Shown in pieces: positions 25,029 through 34,166 of a stretch of DNA of 46,838 nucleotides. Made by a program: the position numbers and the translations under genes. The first letter of the stretch is position 1. Each line of letters starts with the position of its first letter. Origin of the DNA: CAVQBP01 sp964448105 (lineage in GTDB: Bacteria; Bacteroidota; Ignavibacteria; Ignavibacteriales; Ignavibacteriaceae); NCBI GenBank assembly GCA_964448105.1, contig CAYUVK010000031.1:1-46838 (forward strand), written 5' to 3'. Under the pieces are notes generated by a model. That model searched no databases, was not told where the DNA came from, and was given only the letters and a program-made list of their open reading frames with translations.

Positions 25029-26393
25029 ATGAAAGATTTATTATTAGATACAGCAAAGAGAGGAATAAAATACAGGGAAGAAATTAATAACCGTTCTGTT
25101 TCTCCTTCAACAAAGGCAATAGAACGATTAAAAGAATTTGATATACCGCTTCCTGATAATCCTGTTAATCCTGGTAAGGTGATTGAAGTCCTTGATGAAA
25201 TAGGTTCCCCGGCAACAATTGGAATTTCGGGAAAAAGATTTTTCGGTTTTGTAATTGGCGGTTCACTTCCATCTTCTGTCGCAGCTAGCTGGTTATCTAC
25301 TGTCTGGGATCAGAATGCGGGTCTTTTTGTCGGCTCACCGGTTGGTGTTGTTTTAGAAGAAATATGTCTGAAATGGCTTCTTAAAATTTTTAATTTACCG
25401 GCCGAAAGTGCAGGAGCTTTTGTAACAGGAGCAACTATGGCTAATTTTACTTCGCTTGCTGCTGCAAGACATTCAATATTAAAAAATATTGGATGGGATG
25501 TTGAATCGAAGGGATTATTTAATGCACCTCCAATAAATGTTATTATTAGCGAGGAAGCACACCCGACATTGTTCAGGGGGCTAGGGTTATTGGGACTTGG
25601 GAGAGAACGGGTAATTAAAGTACCGGTCGATAACCAGGGAAGAATTGAATTAAAAAAGTTCCCGAAAATTAAAAAACCAACTATTATTTGTACACAGGCA
25701 GGGAATGTTAACACCGGCTCTTTTGATCCTATAAAAGAAATTTGTGAAATTGCTCATGAATTAAATACCTGGGTACATGTTGACGGAGCATTCGGTTTGT
25801 GGGCTTCTGCAGTTCCTTCAAAAAAATATTTAACCGAAGGGATAAATCTCGCAGATTCCTGGGCAACCGATGCACATAAATGGCTTAATGTTCCTTATGA
25901 TTCAGGATTAGCTTTTGTAAAGGATTCTGAATCTCTTAGATCGGCTATGTCATTAACTGCAGCATATTTACCACAAGGAGAACGTAGGGAACCTTCCCAA
26001 TATTGCCCGGAGCTATCGAGACGTTCCAGGGGAATTGAAGTCTGGGCTGCTTTATATTCTCTTGGCCGTTCGGGCTTATCGGACTTAATAGAACGAACAT
26101 GCAATTATGCAAAAATGTTTGCTGAAGGTTTAAGCCATGCCGGATTTGAAATTTTAAATGATGTTGTAATTAACCAGGTATTAGTATCTTTCGGCAGCCA
26201 GGAAATAACGAATAAAGTAATCAAAGAAATCCAAAATGACGGAACATGTTGGTGCGGCGGAACTGTATGGCAGGGTAAAACCGCGATGCGAATAAGTATT
26301 TGTTCGTGGGCAACAACAGAACAGGATGTCAGAATTTCTTTAGATGCTATGATAAGAATTGCAAAGAAAGTGAAATCTGGACATAAAAAATAA
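25029..26393 (+). CDS. PLP-dependent group II decarboxylase/aminotransferase-like enzyme
   Basis: A 454-residue pyridoxal-phosphate enzyme of the group II decarboxylase fold, in a different branch from the one at 19764. Landmarks are FVTGATMANF (131-140), H178 in SEEAHPT, D252 in HVDGAFGLWASAV and the cofactor lysine K284 in TDAHKWLNVPYDSG. Two nearby cysteines (CWCGGTVW, about 400) are unusual in position. It could be an amino-acid decarboxylase or a class V-type lyase. AAGGA precedes the ATG. Confidence 0.85.
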   Translation: MKDLLLDTAKRGIKYREEINNRSVSPSTKAIERLKEFDIPLPDNPVNPGKVIEVLDEIGSPATIGISGKRFFGFVIGGSLPSSVAASWLSTVWDQNAGLFVGSPVGVVLEEICLKWLLKIFNLPAESAGAFVTGATMANFTSLAAARHSILKNIGWDVESKGLFNAPPINVIISEEAHPTLFRGLGLLGLGRERVIKVPVDNQGRIELKKFPKIKKPTIICTQAGNVNTGSFDPIKEICEIAHELNTWVHVDGAFGLWASAVPSKKYLTEGINLADSWATDAHKWLNVPYDSGLAFVKDSESLRSAMSLTAAYLPQGERREPSQYCPELSRRSRGIEVWAALYSLGRSGLSDLIERTCNYAKMFAEGLSHAGFEILNDVVINQVLVSFGSQEITNKVIKEIQNDGTCWCGGTVWQGKTAMRISICSWATTEQDVRISLDAMIRIAKKVKSGHKK

Positions 26394-26408
26394 TTTAGTT
26401 ACTTGGAA

Positions 26409-26464
26409 AACTGTTAAAACAGTTGAATATTAAGTTATGGGTATTATTAACCGTTTCAACGGTT
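26409..26464. repeat. Dispersed AACTGTT palindrome element, copy 2
   Basis: Two 16-bp inverted repeats occur 40 bp apart: AACTGTTAAAACAGTT (26409-26424) and AACCGTTTCAACGGTT (26449-26464). The first plus the following AAGTTATGGGTATTATTAA resembles the element at 10075-10125. It lies between convergent genes and may also fold as a bidirectional terminator. Confidence 0.6.
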
Positions 26465-26491
26465 TACCGGAATAGAAGATTAACTTAATTA

Positions 26492-27796
26492 TTAATTAAT
26501 AATCTTTTTAACCAGTTTAAGTTTCTTTACTTTTTGTCCGGAAAATTTTAGCGAGCTATAAATTTTCTCTTCGGCTTCGTTTATTTTTTCTTTAGAAGAA
26601 GAATGAAACTCTGCAATAATATCCCCCTTAGTAATTTTATCTCCTATTTTAGGATAAAAAATAATCCCGGCTTTCGGATCTATTTTGTCATCGATTTTTG
26701 TTCTGCCGGCACCAAGAATTACGGAAGCCATTCCAATTTCATAGTTGTTAATCTGCTTTAAATAACCGGATTCTTTTGATTTAATTTCTTGAACAAATTT
26801 AGATTTTGGATATTTATTTGGATTTTTAATATAAGCTGTATCTCCATTCTGAAGTTTCACAATTTCCAGGAATTTATCAAATGCTTTTCCGTTTGCAATT
26901 ATTTCTTGAGCTAATTGACTCCCCTCTTCGATTGATGAGGACTTGTTGCCCAGGAAAATCATTGCCCCGGCTAAAACTAAGCTTAGTTCGAGCAAATCAT
27001 TTTTTATTTCCCCTTTTAATATTTTTATAGATTCAAAAACTTCCAGCCAATTGCCGATATAATTCCCTAAAGGCTGGTTCATTTCGGTAATATATGCGAT
27101 AACTTTTTTATTAAAAGACTTAGCGGTATTTACCAGAGTATTAGCCAGTAAAACAGCATCATTCATTTTTTGCATAAAAGCACCGCTTCCGGTTTTAACA
27201 TCCAGAACTAGCCCATCAATTCCTTCTGCAATCTTTTTGCTCATAATGCTAGCAGTTATTAAAGGAATCGATTCAACTGTTGCAGTTACATCTCTCAAAG
27301 AATAAATCAACTTATCTGCCGGGGCAATATCTTTTGTTTGCCCGATTAAAACAGCGCCGCATTTTTTAAGAACAGATTTATATTCGGTAAGATTTAAATC
27401 AGTTTTAAACCCCGGTATTGATTCAAGCTTATCTAGTGTTCCGCCGGTATGTCCGAGTCCTCTACCTGAGATCATTGGGACTTTAATTCCTGCTGCTGCT
27501 GCAATTGGTGCGATTATTAAAGATGTTTTGTCTCCTACTCCCCCCGTTGAATGTTTATCAATTTTTGCTCCCTTAATGGAACTAAGATTAATTGTTTTAC
27601 CGCTATTAATCATTGATTCAGTAAGGCAAGAAGTTTCTTCTTTATTTAATCCTTTTAGAAAAGCGGCCATGAGAAAAGCGGCAAATTGATAATCGGGAAT
27701 TTTGTTTTTAGTATAAGCAGAGATCAAATAATTTATTTCATGATGGGCTAATTCATTTCCATTTCTCTTCTTCCTTATTAATTCTACAATATTCAT
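26492..27796 (-). CDS. deoA: Thymidine/pyrimidine-nucleoside phosphorylase
   Basis: A 434-residue pyrimidine-nucleoside phosphorylase that cleaves thymidine (and possibly uridine) with phosphate to base plus (deoxy)ribose-1-phosphate, in salvage. The family signature is complete: an alpha-helical N-terminal domain, then KIDKHSTGGVGDKTSL and SGRGLGHTGGTLDKLES for phosphate binding, and RDVTATVESIPLITASIMSKK with the substrate-binding arginine/serine/lysine. The length is normal. It cannot be separated from uridine-accepting Pdp by sight, so the symbol is approximate. It is probably transcribed separately from the small gene upstream, a hairpin lying between. Confidence 0.92.
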   Translation of the reverse strand: MNIVELIRKKRNGNELAHHEINYLISAYTKNKIPDYQFAAFLMAAFLKGLNKEETSCLTESMINSGKTINLSSIKGAKIDKHSTGGVGDKTSLIIAPIAAAAGIKVPMISGRGLGHTGGTLDKLESIPGFKTDLNLTEYKSVLKKCGAVLIGQTKDIAPADKLIYSLRDVTATVESIPLITASIMSKKIAEGIDGLVLDVKTGSGAFMQKMNDAVLLANTLVNTAKSFNKKVIAYITEMNQPLGNYIGNWLEVFESIKILKGEIKNDLLELSLVLAGAMIFLGNKSSSIEEGSQLAQEIIANGKAFDKFLEIVKLQNGDTAYIKNPNKYPKSKFVQEIKSKESGYLKQINNYEIGMASVILGAGRTKIDDKIDPKAGIIFYPKIGDKITKGDIIAEFHSSSKEKINEAEEKIYSSLKFSGQKVKKLKLVKKIIN

Positions 27797-27874
27797 AGAA
27801 TTAATTTACAAATAATTACTTTATTCAAGAAAAAAGTATTTGGAACGATTTGTTCAGGTAAGCAAAATTAAAAT

Positions 27875-27923
27875 GTCTTAAAAGTAAAAGAAAGAATTTT
27901 TATACCTCCTTTACTTTCAAGAC
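27875..27923 (-). terminator. Candidate terminator hairpin, minus strand
   Basis: GTCTTAAAAGTAAA (27875-27888) pairs with TTTACTTTCAAGAC (27910-27923) at 13 of 14 positions. On the minus strand it lies just past the small Met/Asn-rich gene and is followed by a T-rich stretch (ATTTTAATTTTG), as expected of an intrinsic terminator. The 21-base loop is larger than usual. Confidence 0.5.
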
Positions 27924-27980
27924 TTAGGAATAAATTTATCTACAATATTATTTAAACAAATAAATCATTTATTTGTTCTT

Positions 27981-28394
27981 CTAATGTTTCTTCCATTTTG
28001 TACTATCCCATTTCATATTCTTATTCCCCATTTTATGTTTTGTATTATTCATCATTGTACTGTTTGAATTCATCATACTTTTATGTGAAGAACTCATATT
28101 CATATTAGAATTCTTCATATTATTATTCATATTAGCGCTTGATTCTCCCATATTATTTTGATCGTGGAACTTTCCTTTATATGTTTTATATTTAGTTGAA
28201 TCTTCTATAATATTCTTTTTTGCATATTTATAGTATGACATCAACTTTGCGTAGTTGGTATTTGTCTGAGCGGTATTTTGTTTATCCATGTTTTGATTGC
28301 CGTTGTTTTGCTGATTGCTTTGAGCAAAAGAATAACTACTCATCATAAATAAAGAAATAACAAACATTGCTATTAAATTCAGAATCTTTTTCAT
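27981..28394 (-). CDS. Exported methionine/asparagine-rich protein of unknown function
   Basis: A 137-residue protein with a clear signal peptide (about 1-24, ending YSFA-Q). The mature part is low complexity: 13 methionines in about 113 residues, many asparagines, serines and lysines, and four histidines, e.g. NMNNNMKNSNMNMSSSHK. AAGGAG stands 9 bases ahead of the ATG at 28394; the ATG at 28403 overlaps the Shine-Dalgarno and is rejected. Clustered Met/His suggests possible copper or silver binding in the periplasm, but this is inference from composition. No family recognised. Confidence 0.7.
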   Translation of the reverse strand: MKKILNLIAMFVISLFMMSSYSFAQSNQQNNGNQNMDKQNTAQTNTNYAKLMSYYKYAKKNIIEDSTKYKTYKGKFHDQNNMGESSANMNNNMKNSNMNMSSSHKSMMNSNSTMMNNTKHKMGNKNMKWDSTKWKKH

Positions 28395-28651
28395 AATAAA
28401 CATCTCCTTATTTTTGAAAAATTTGTAAACTTATTTTAACTACGGCTACAATATGTAAATGGTAAAAGTCAATCTCTATGAGCAATGTGCAAAACTGTAA
28501 TTATAATGTTTATTATCACAATTCATTTTTTCGCTTAAATTTTTGCTTCCCAATCAAGCTTATTTCATTAAATAAAAGCATTTGTTTACCCTTTTTTAAT
28601 TAATTATTTTTATAGCTTAAATTTTCCCAAATTTGGAGTAATTTTTACTAA

Positions 28652-30430
28652 ATGGAATTTAAAAGAAGAACACACAATTGCGGTGAATTAAGACAAACTA
28701 ATATCGGTGAAAATGTTGTTTTAAATGGCTGGGTTGATACAAGACGCGATTTAGGCGGATTAATTTTTATCGATTTGCGGGACCGTTACGGTATAACACA
28801 AATCGTTTTTGAACCAAATTTTAATGAAGAAGCTCACCTGGAAGCCGGTAAATTAAGGAATGAATTTGTTATTTCGATTGAAGGAGTAGTCAGAAAAAGA
28901 CCTCCCGAAACAGATAATTCCGAGATAGCTACTGGTCATATTGATGTAATGGCAAATAAGCTGATTATTTTAAATGAAGCGAAAACCCCACCGTTTCCTA
29001 TTAAAGATAAAATTGAAACTAGTGAAGACATAAGATTAAAATACCGTTATCTTGACTTAAGAAGAAATACGATTCAGAAAAATTTACTTATGCGTCATAG
29101 AATGTACCAATTAACCCGGCAATATTTTGATAAGAAAAATTTTGTTGAAGTTGAAACTCCTGTGCTTATGAAAAGCACCCCGGAAGGGGCGAGAGATTAC
29201 CTGGTCCCCAGCAGAATACATAAAGGGAAATTTTATGCTTTGCCCCAATCTCCGCAGACTTATAAACAAATATTAATGGTTTCTGGACTTGATAGGTACT
29301 TCCAGATAGTAAAATGTTTTAGGGATGAAGATCTTCGGGCCGACAGGCAGCCGGAATTTACACAGATAGATGTGGAAATGTCTTTTATCGACCAGGAAGA
29401 TATTTTTGAAGTGGTCGAAGGTTTAATGCAAATCCTTTTTAAAGAAATTTGGGGAGGGGAGTTAAAGCTTCCTATTCCCAGGTTGTCGTTTGATGAAGCC
29501 ATGGAAAAATTTGGCAGTGATAAACCTGATCTTCGCTTTATTCTCAACATGGTAACACTAAATGATGTTTTCTCAAAAACCAACTTTAAAGTTTTTAAAG
29601 AACAAATTGAAAATAAAGGGATAATATCCGGATTGGTTGCTCCGGGATGCGGAGACTATACAAGAAATCAATTGGATGTGTTAACGGATTTTGTAAAAAA
29701 ATTAGGTGCCGGCGGATTAATCTGGATGCGTGTTAAGGAATCTGCTTCCGGTGTTGAATTGGAAGCTCCTATTGCTAAATTTTTGTCGGACGAAGAAAAG
29801 AAAAATCTTGTTGAAAGGCTAAATGCAAAACCCGGAGACTTAATTTTTATAATTTCCGGCGAGAGGTTAAAAGCGTTATCAATCATGGGACAGTTAAGGT
29901 TGGAAATGGCCCGAAGACTAGATCTAATAAAAAAAGATTCCCATTCGCATTTACTATGGGTTACTGATTTCCCTCTGTTCGAGTGGGACGATCAGACAAA
30001 ACGTTATTATGCAATGCACCATCCGTTTACTTCCCCGCGGCTTGAAGACGTTCAGTATATGGAATCTGATCCCGGAAGAGTTCGTGCACGTGCTTATGAT
30101 CTTGTTTTAAACGGAACTGAAATTGCCGGAGGAAGCATTAGGATACATGATGCGGAATTACAGTCGAAAATGTTTAAAGCTTTGGGCATTTCGGATGAAG
30201 AAGCAGAATATAAATTCGGATTTTTAATGAATGCATTTAAATACGGTGCACCACCGCATGGCGGTATTGCATTCGGTTTCGATAGAATGGCAATGATTTT
30301 TGCAGGAGAAAATTCTATCCGCGATGTAATTGCTTTTCCAAAAACAGCAAGCGGCGTTTCATTAATGGATGACGCTCCTTCAACTGTGAGTGAAGAGCAG
30401 CTGAGAGAATTGCATATTAAAATAAGGTAA
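28652..30430 (+). CDS. aspS: Aspartyl-tRNA synthetase
   Basis: A 592-residue bacterial-type class IIb aspartyl-tRNA synthetase, charging tRNA-Asp (possibly also tRNA-Asn). It has an OB-fold anticodon domain (about 1-105, with VVLNGWVDTRRDLGGLIFIDLRDR), the catalytic core with motif 2 FRDEDLRADRQPEFTQID and motif 3 GIAFGFDRMAMIFAG, and the bacterial GAD insertion (about 290-410). Length is normal. The ATG at 28652 is the natural start. Confidence 0.98.
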   Translation: MEFKRRTHNCGELRQTNIGENVVLNGWVDTRRDLGGLIFIDLRDRYGITQIVFEPNFNEEAHLEAGKLRNEFVISIEGVVRKRPPETDNSEIATGHIDVMANKLIILNEAKTPPFPIKDKIETSEDIRLKYRYLDLRRNTIQKNLLMRHRMYQLTRQYFDKKNFVEVETPVLMKSTPEGARDYLVPSRIHKGKFYALPQSPQTYKQILMVSGLDRYFQIVKCFRDEDLRADRQPEFTQIDVEMSFIDQEDIFEVVEGLMQILFKEIWGGELKLPIPRLSFDEAMEKFGSDKPDLRFILNMVTLNDVFSKTNFKVFKEQIENKGIISGLVAPGCGDYTRNQLDVLTDFVKKLGAGGLIWMRVKESASGVELEAPIAKFLSDEEKKNLVERLNAKPGDLIFIISGERLKALSIMGQLRLEMARRLDLIKKDSHSHLLWVTDFPLFEWDDQTKRYYAMHHPFTSPRLEDVQYMESDPGRVRARAYDLVLNGTEIAGGSIRIHDAELQSKMFKALGISDEEAEYKFGFLMNAFKYGAPPHGGIAFGFDRMAMIFAGENSIRDVIAFPKTASGVSLMDDAPSTVSEEQLRELHIKIR

Positions 30431-30463
30431 AATTTCTTTTAAAAATTAAGATTCCTTTATCTC

Positions 30464-30543
30464 AGAACATCGATTAACGATCTCAGATTTTTAATTTTTC
30501 TTACAATTAACTTCTTAAATCAAAAATCGTTAATCCTTGTTCT
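30464..30543. repeat. Imperfect inverted repeat downstream of aspS
   Basis: AGAACATCGATTAACGAT (30464-30481) pairs with ATCGTTAATCCTTGTTCT (30526-30543) at 16 of 18 positions, with a 44-base AT-rich loop. It lies 34 bp after aspS and about 75 bp before the Mut7-C gene. It is like the structure after msrA in size and loop length, but differs in sequence. A transcription stop or dispersed repeat is plausible. Confidence 0.5.
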
Positions 30544-30617
30544 TAAATCAATTTATATATTGATTTTCCACTATGATTGATATACTCACAAGTGGTTAGT
30601 GAATATACTATTTAAAA

Positions 30618-31358
30618 ATGAAAACTGCCTACTTCCGGTTCTATGAAGAATTAAATGATTTCCTTCCGAAAGAAAAAAGAAAAACCAGGTTTGAACATAA
30701 ATTCATCGATAGAGCCTCCGTTAAAGATATGATAGAATCTTTGGGAGTTCCTCATACCGAAGTTGATTTAATTTTAGTTAACGGCACTTCAGCAAATTTT
30801 TCTTATATTGTAAATGATTCAGATGTTATAAGTGTTTACCCGGTTTTTGAATCATTTGATATTTCAGATGTCCAGCATTTAAGAGCAAAGCCATTAAGAA
30901 ATCCGAAATTCATATTAGATGTTCACTTGGGAACATTAGCAAGGTATTTGCGAATGATTGGGTTCAATACCAAATACAGAAACGATTACAGTGATGATGA
31001 GATAGTTGAAATTTCCTTAAAAGATAAAAGAACAATTTTAACAAGAGACAAAGGAATTCTAAAAAGAAGTAATGTTACACACGGATACTGGATTAGAAAT
31101 GAAAATCCTGAATCGCAATTGAACGAGGTTGTTAACAGATTTAATTTAAAAAAACAAATCAAGGAATTTGAAAGATGTTTGGAATGCAATACAAAACTAG
31201 AAAAAATTGATAAAGAAAAAGTTATTGATAAGTTACCATTAAAGGTTAAAATGAGACAAAATGAATTTTGGTATTGTAAAACATGTGATAAAGTTTACTG
31301 GCAGGGAACTCATTTCGAAAAAATGGGAAAGATAATTGGCAGACTTTTTCAAGAATAA
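30618..31358 (+). CDS. Mut7-C RNase-domain protein with N-terminal ubiquitin-like domain
   Basis: A 246-residue protein of the Mut7-C family (PIN-like ribonuclease). It has an N-terminal ubiquitin-like (MoaD-type) domain about 1-80 (LILVNGTSANFSYIVNDSDVISVYP). The catalytic PIN-like part follows, with D101 in FILDVHLGTLARYLRMIGF, D123/D126-D127 and D144 in ILTRDKGIL. A C-terminal zinc ribbon has CLEC (187-190) and CKTC (220-223). It probably acts in RNA turnover. It stands alone between aspS and a phosphoesterase gene, all on the same strand. Confidence 0.92.
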   Translation: MKTAYFRFYEELNDFLPKEKRKTRFEHKFIDRASVKDMIESLGVPHTEVDLILVNGTSANFSYIVNDSDVISVYPVFESFDISDVQHLRAKPLRNPKFILDVHLGTLARYLRMIGFNTKYRNDYSDDEIVEISLKDKRTILTRDKGILKRSNVTHGYWIRNENPESQLNEVVNRFNLKKQIKEFERCLECNTKLEKIDKEKVIDKLPLKVKMRQNEFWYCKTCDKVYWQGTHFEKMGKIIGRLFQE

Positions 31359-31432
31359 ATCGTGCATTGTAGGGGAATGTATATATAGATAAATTACGCA
31401 CTAAAAATTTTTTCTTCAACATTTAATATTTA

Positions 31433-32677
31433 ATGCGAAATATAATCCTGATTTTAATAGCTGCAGTTTTATTATTCCTAGTTGAATTTTATTTTACAAA
31501 AAAGATATCCAAGGCAATTAAGAATATTTTCCCCGGTTTTTCAAAAAAGAAACAAAAAACTCTTTTAACAATTTTCCTGGTTTGGATTAATTTATATCCT
31601 CTATTTATAATTTTTGATTGGAGTTACGCTGCTATTTTCCAAACCTATGTTTGGGTTCCCCAAAATTTCTTTTTTGATTATTTCTTAATATATTCTTTCT
31701 GGATTGGTTTTCTATTTATTGTACAATCTGATTTATTCTTTCTAATTATTGATGTTTTAAGATTTCTGATCTTTCCAATCTGGAAAAAATATAAGCAAAA
31801 GCTTCTGTCGCTTGAAACAAAAGCAATTTTATTTATTGCAGCCTTCTTTTTACTTTATGTCCCTATAAGAATTATTCATGATGAAACCGCAGTTTCAATC
31901 AGGATTGTCGAATATAAAAAGAAAGACTTGCCTGAAGCTTTAAATAACTTTCGACTAACATTTATATCGGATGTTCAGGCAGATAGGTATACTGATAATG
32001 CTCGCTTGACAAACTATATTAATAAGGTAAATTCTACACATCCGGATTTAGTTTTAATGGGAGGAGATGTTATAACTTCCACACCCGATTATATTAATGA
32101 AGCTGCAGAATATATCGGTAAAATAAAATCAAAATACGGAATTTTTTCCTGCGTTGGGGATCACGATAATTGGGCTTACCATAATGATTATACAAAAAGT
32201 TTGAATGAAGTGGAAGAAGCCCTTAAAAAACATGGGATCGAAATGATTAATAATGGGAAACGGTATATAAAGGTTGATACTGCTATCATTGAAATTACTT
32301 TTGTTACTAACACGTATGTCGAAAGAATCCCGGTTGATGAATTAGACAGTGTGGCAAAGTTAAAACGGAATTATGATTTAAAAATATTTCTTGCACATCA
32401 ACCAAGATTTTTTTTAGCTCAAGCAGCATTAAAATATAACTATGATCTTTATCTTGCGGGGCATACCCATGGAGGACAAATAACGTTTCTCTTTCCATTT
32501 AAAAATTTAACACCAACATTAATTGAGGGTCCTTATGTAAGAGGAGATTTCCACTTTACTAAGGAAAATGGCACGAAGTTATTAATGGTTGTAACAAGAG
32601 GATTGGGTATGTCAATAGCGCCTGTACGATATAACTCTACACCGGAAATCACTTTAATTATAATTTCCAGAGGTTAA
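31433..32677 (+). CDS. Membrane-anchored metallophosphoesterase
   Basis: A 414-residue calcineurin-like phosphoesterase. The N-terminal half carries about four membrane helices (about 3-23, 42-62, 75-118, 134-150). The C-terminal domain (about 165-410) has the metal motifs FISDVQADRY, GGDVI, GDHDNWAY, a lone His in LAHQPRF and GHTHGGQ. This is the YaeI-like arrangement, acting on membrane or envelope phosphodiesters. A perfect 33-bp palindrome lies 8 bp beyond the stop and probably terminates the transcript. Confidence 0.92.
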   Translation: MRNIILILIAAVLLFLVEFYFTKKISKAIKNIFPGFSKKKQKTLLTIFLVWINLYPLFIIFDWSYAAIFQTYVWVPQNFFFDYFLIYSFWIGFLFIVQSDLFFLIIDVLRFLIFPIWKKYKQKLLSLETKAILFIAAFFLLYVPIRIIHDETAVSIRIVEYKKKDLPEALNNFRLTFISDVQADRYTDNARLTNYINKVNSTHPDLVLMGGDVITSTPDYINEAAEYIGKIKSKYGIFSCVGDHDNWAYHNDYTKSLNEVEEALKKHGIEMINNGKRYIKVDTAIIEITFVTNTYVERIPVDELDSVAKLKRNYDLKIFLAHQPRFFLAQAALKYNYDLYLAGHTHGGQITFLFPFKNLTPTLIEGPYVRGDFHFTKENGTKLLMVVTRGLGMSIAPVRYNSTPEITLIIISRG

Positions 32678-32684
32678 TTTTGTG

Positions 32685-32717
32685 AAGTGCCAGTCACCTT
32701 TAAGGTGACTGGCACTT
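32685..32717. repeat. 33-bp REP-like palindrome, copy 1
   Basis: Arms AAGTGCCAGTCACCTT (32685-32700) and AAGGTGACTGGCACTT (32702-32717) are perfect complements around one base. A close relative (AAGTGCCAGTCACT ... AGTGACTGGCACTT) of the same 33-bp length is at 46757-46789. The centre differs in a compensating way (CCTT/AAGG versus CT/AG), so the palindrome rather than a simple sequence is kept. Terminator function is possible here (no T tract), but the dispersal suggests a REP-like mobile or regulatory element. Confidence 0.7.
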
Positions 32718-32822
32718 ACATTAGCACATATACAGTATAAGTTAATAATATTATTTTAATATTTTTAGTAAAGAAAAATTTCTATAAATTTTATTTCCTA
32801 AGAAGACTTTTAAGGATGCGAC

Positions 32823-34115
32823 ATGAACATAACAAAAAGTGAACATTTATTTACCGAAGCAAAGAAATATATACCCGGGGGCGTTAATTCTCCTGTAAGA
32901 GCATTTAAATCTGTCGGCACAAATCCTTTATTTATAAAAAAGGGACTCGGTTCTAAATTAATAGACATCGATGGAAATGAATTTATTGATTACATCGGAA
33001 GCTGGGGACCACATTTATTTGGACATAACCCCGATTTTATTAAGAAAGCTTTACTTGAAGCAATTGAAAACGGAACCAGTTTCGGAGCACCTTCCGAACT
33101 TGAAGTGAATATTGCAAAATTAATTACGGAATTAATCCCTTCGGTAGAATTAGTGAGAATGGTGAACAGCGGGACAGAAGCAACGATGAGTGCAGTGCGG
33201 GCTGCACGTGGTTATACAGGTAAAGAAAAAATTATAAAATTTGAAGGATGCTATCACGGGCATGCAGATTTCTTTTTAATTAAAGCAGGCTCGGGTGCTT
33301 TAACACTTGGGATTCCTACAAGCCCCGGTGTTACCAAAGGAAATGCTGCCGATACTTTAATTGCTGATTATAATGATATTAAATCTGTAAAGGAATTAAT
33401 AAGTGTAAATAAAAATCAGGTTGCATCTATTATAATTGAACCCGTTGCAGGAAATATGGGTGTTGTAAAAGCTTCAAAAGAATTCTTAACAGAATTAAGA
33501 AATATCTGCAGCGAGGAAAAAATTATTCTAATTTTCGATGAGGTTATGAGCGGATTTAGAGTTTCAAAAGGCGGGGCGCAAGAATTATTTAACATAGAAC
33601 CAGACTTATCCACTTTTGGAAAAATTATTGGAGGCGGGCTTCCTGTTGGAGCATTTGGCGGTAAAAAAGAAATTATGGAAATGATTGCTCCAAACGGACC
33701 TGTTTACCAGGCAGGAACTCTCAGCGGAAATCCTTTAGCGATGGCGGCCGGTTATGCTGCATTGAAATTCATAAAAAATAATCCCCAAATATATTCTGAA
33801 CTTGAAGAAAAATCTTCTTACCTAGAAAAAGGTTTTGGAGATAATCTAAAATCTTTAAGAAAAAATTTTGCTATTAACAGGGTAGGTTCAATGCTTACTT
33901 TGTTTTTTATCGAAGAGGACGTTAAAGATTTTAAAATCGCGGTAAAATCAAATACAGATTTGTTTGGAAAATATTTTAATGAAATGCTGAAGAGAGGAAT
34001 TTACTTGCCCCCCTCACAATTTGAAGCCTTGTTTATATCTACCGCTCATTCAAAAGAAGATTTGGATAAGACCATTGAAGCAAATTCTAAATCTTTAAAA
34101 GCTGTTTTAAAATAA
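32823..34115 (+). CDS. hemL: Glutamate-1-semialdehyde 2,1-aminomutase
   Basis: A 430-residue class III aminotransferase that converts glutamate-1-semialdehyde to 5-aminolevulinate, in the C5 branch of heme synthesis. The signature is complete: YIPGGVNSPVRAFKSVG at the start, MVNSGTEATMSAVRAARGYTG, EGCYHGHADFFL, D239 in IFDEVMSGFR, and the PLP lysine K267 in TFGKIIGGGLPVGAFGG. The length is normal. No hemA/hemB neighbours, so the pathway is scattered. Confidence 0.97.
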   Translation: MNITKSEHLFTEAKKYIPGGVNSPVRAFKSVGTNPLFIKKGLGSKLIDIDGNEFIDYIGSWGPHLFGHNPDFIKKALLEAIENGTSFGAPSELEVNIAKLITELIPSVELVRMVNSGTEATMSAVRAARGYTGKEKIIKFEGCYHGHADFFLIKAGSGALTLGIPTSPGVTKGNAADTLIADYNDIKSVKELISVNKNQVASIIIEPVAGNMGVVKASKEFLTELRNICSEEKIILIFDEVMSGFRVSKGGAQELFNIEPDLSTFGKIIGGGLPVGAFGGKKEIMEMIAPNGPVYQAGTLSGNPLAMAAGYAALKFIKNNPQIYSELEEKSSYLEKGFGDNLKSLRKNFAINRVGSMLTLFFIEEDVKDFKIAVKSNTDLFGKYFNEMLKRGIYLPPSQFEALFISTAHSKEDLDKTIEANSKSLKAVLK

Positions 34116-34117
34116 AG

Positions 34118-34142
34118 AAGGCGAAAGAATAACTTTCGCCTT
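34118..34142. terminator. Terminator hairpin between convergent genes
   Basis: AAGGCGAAAG (34118-34127) pairs perfectly with CTTTCGCCTT (34133-34142) across AATAA. It lies 3 bp after hemL and before the end of the convergent barrel gene. There is only a weak T tract (ATAAATTTT), so termination is probable rather than certain. Confidence 0.75.
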
Positions 34143-34166
34143 ATAAATTTTACCGATATAATTCTT

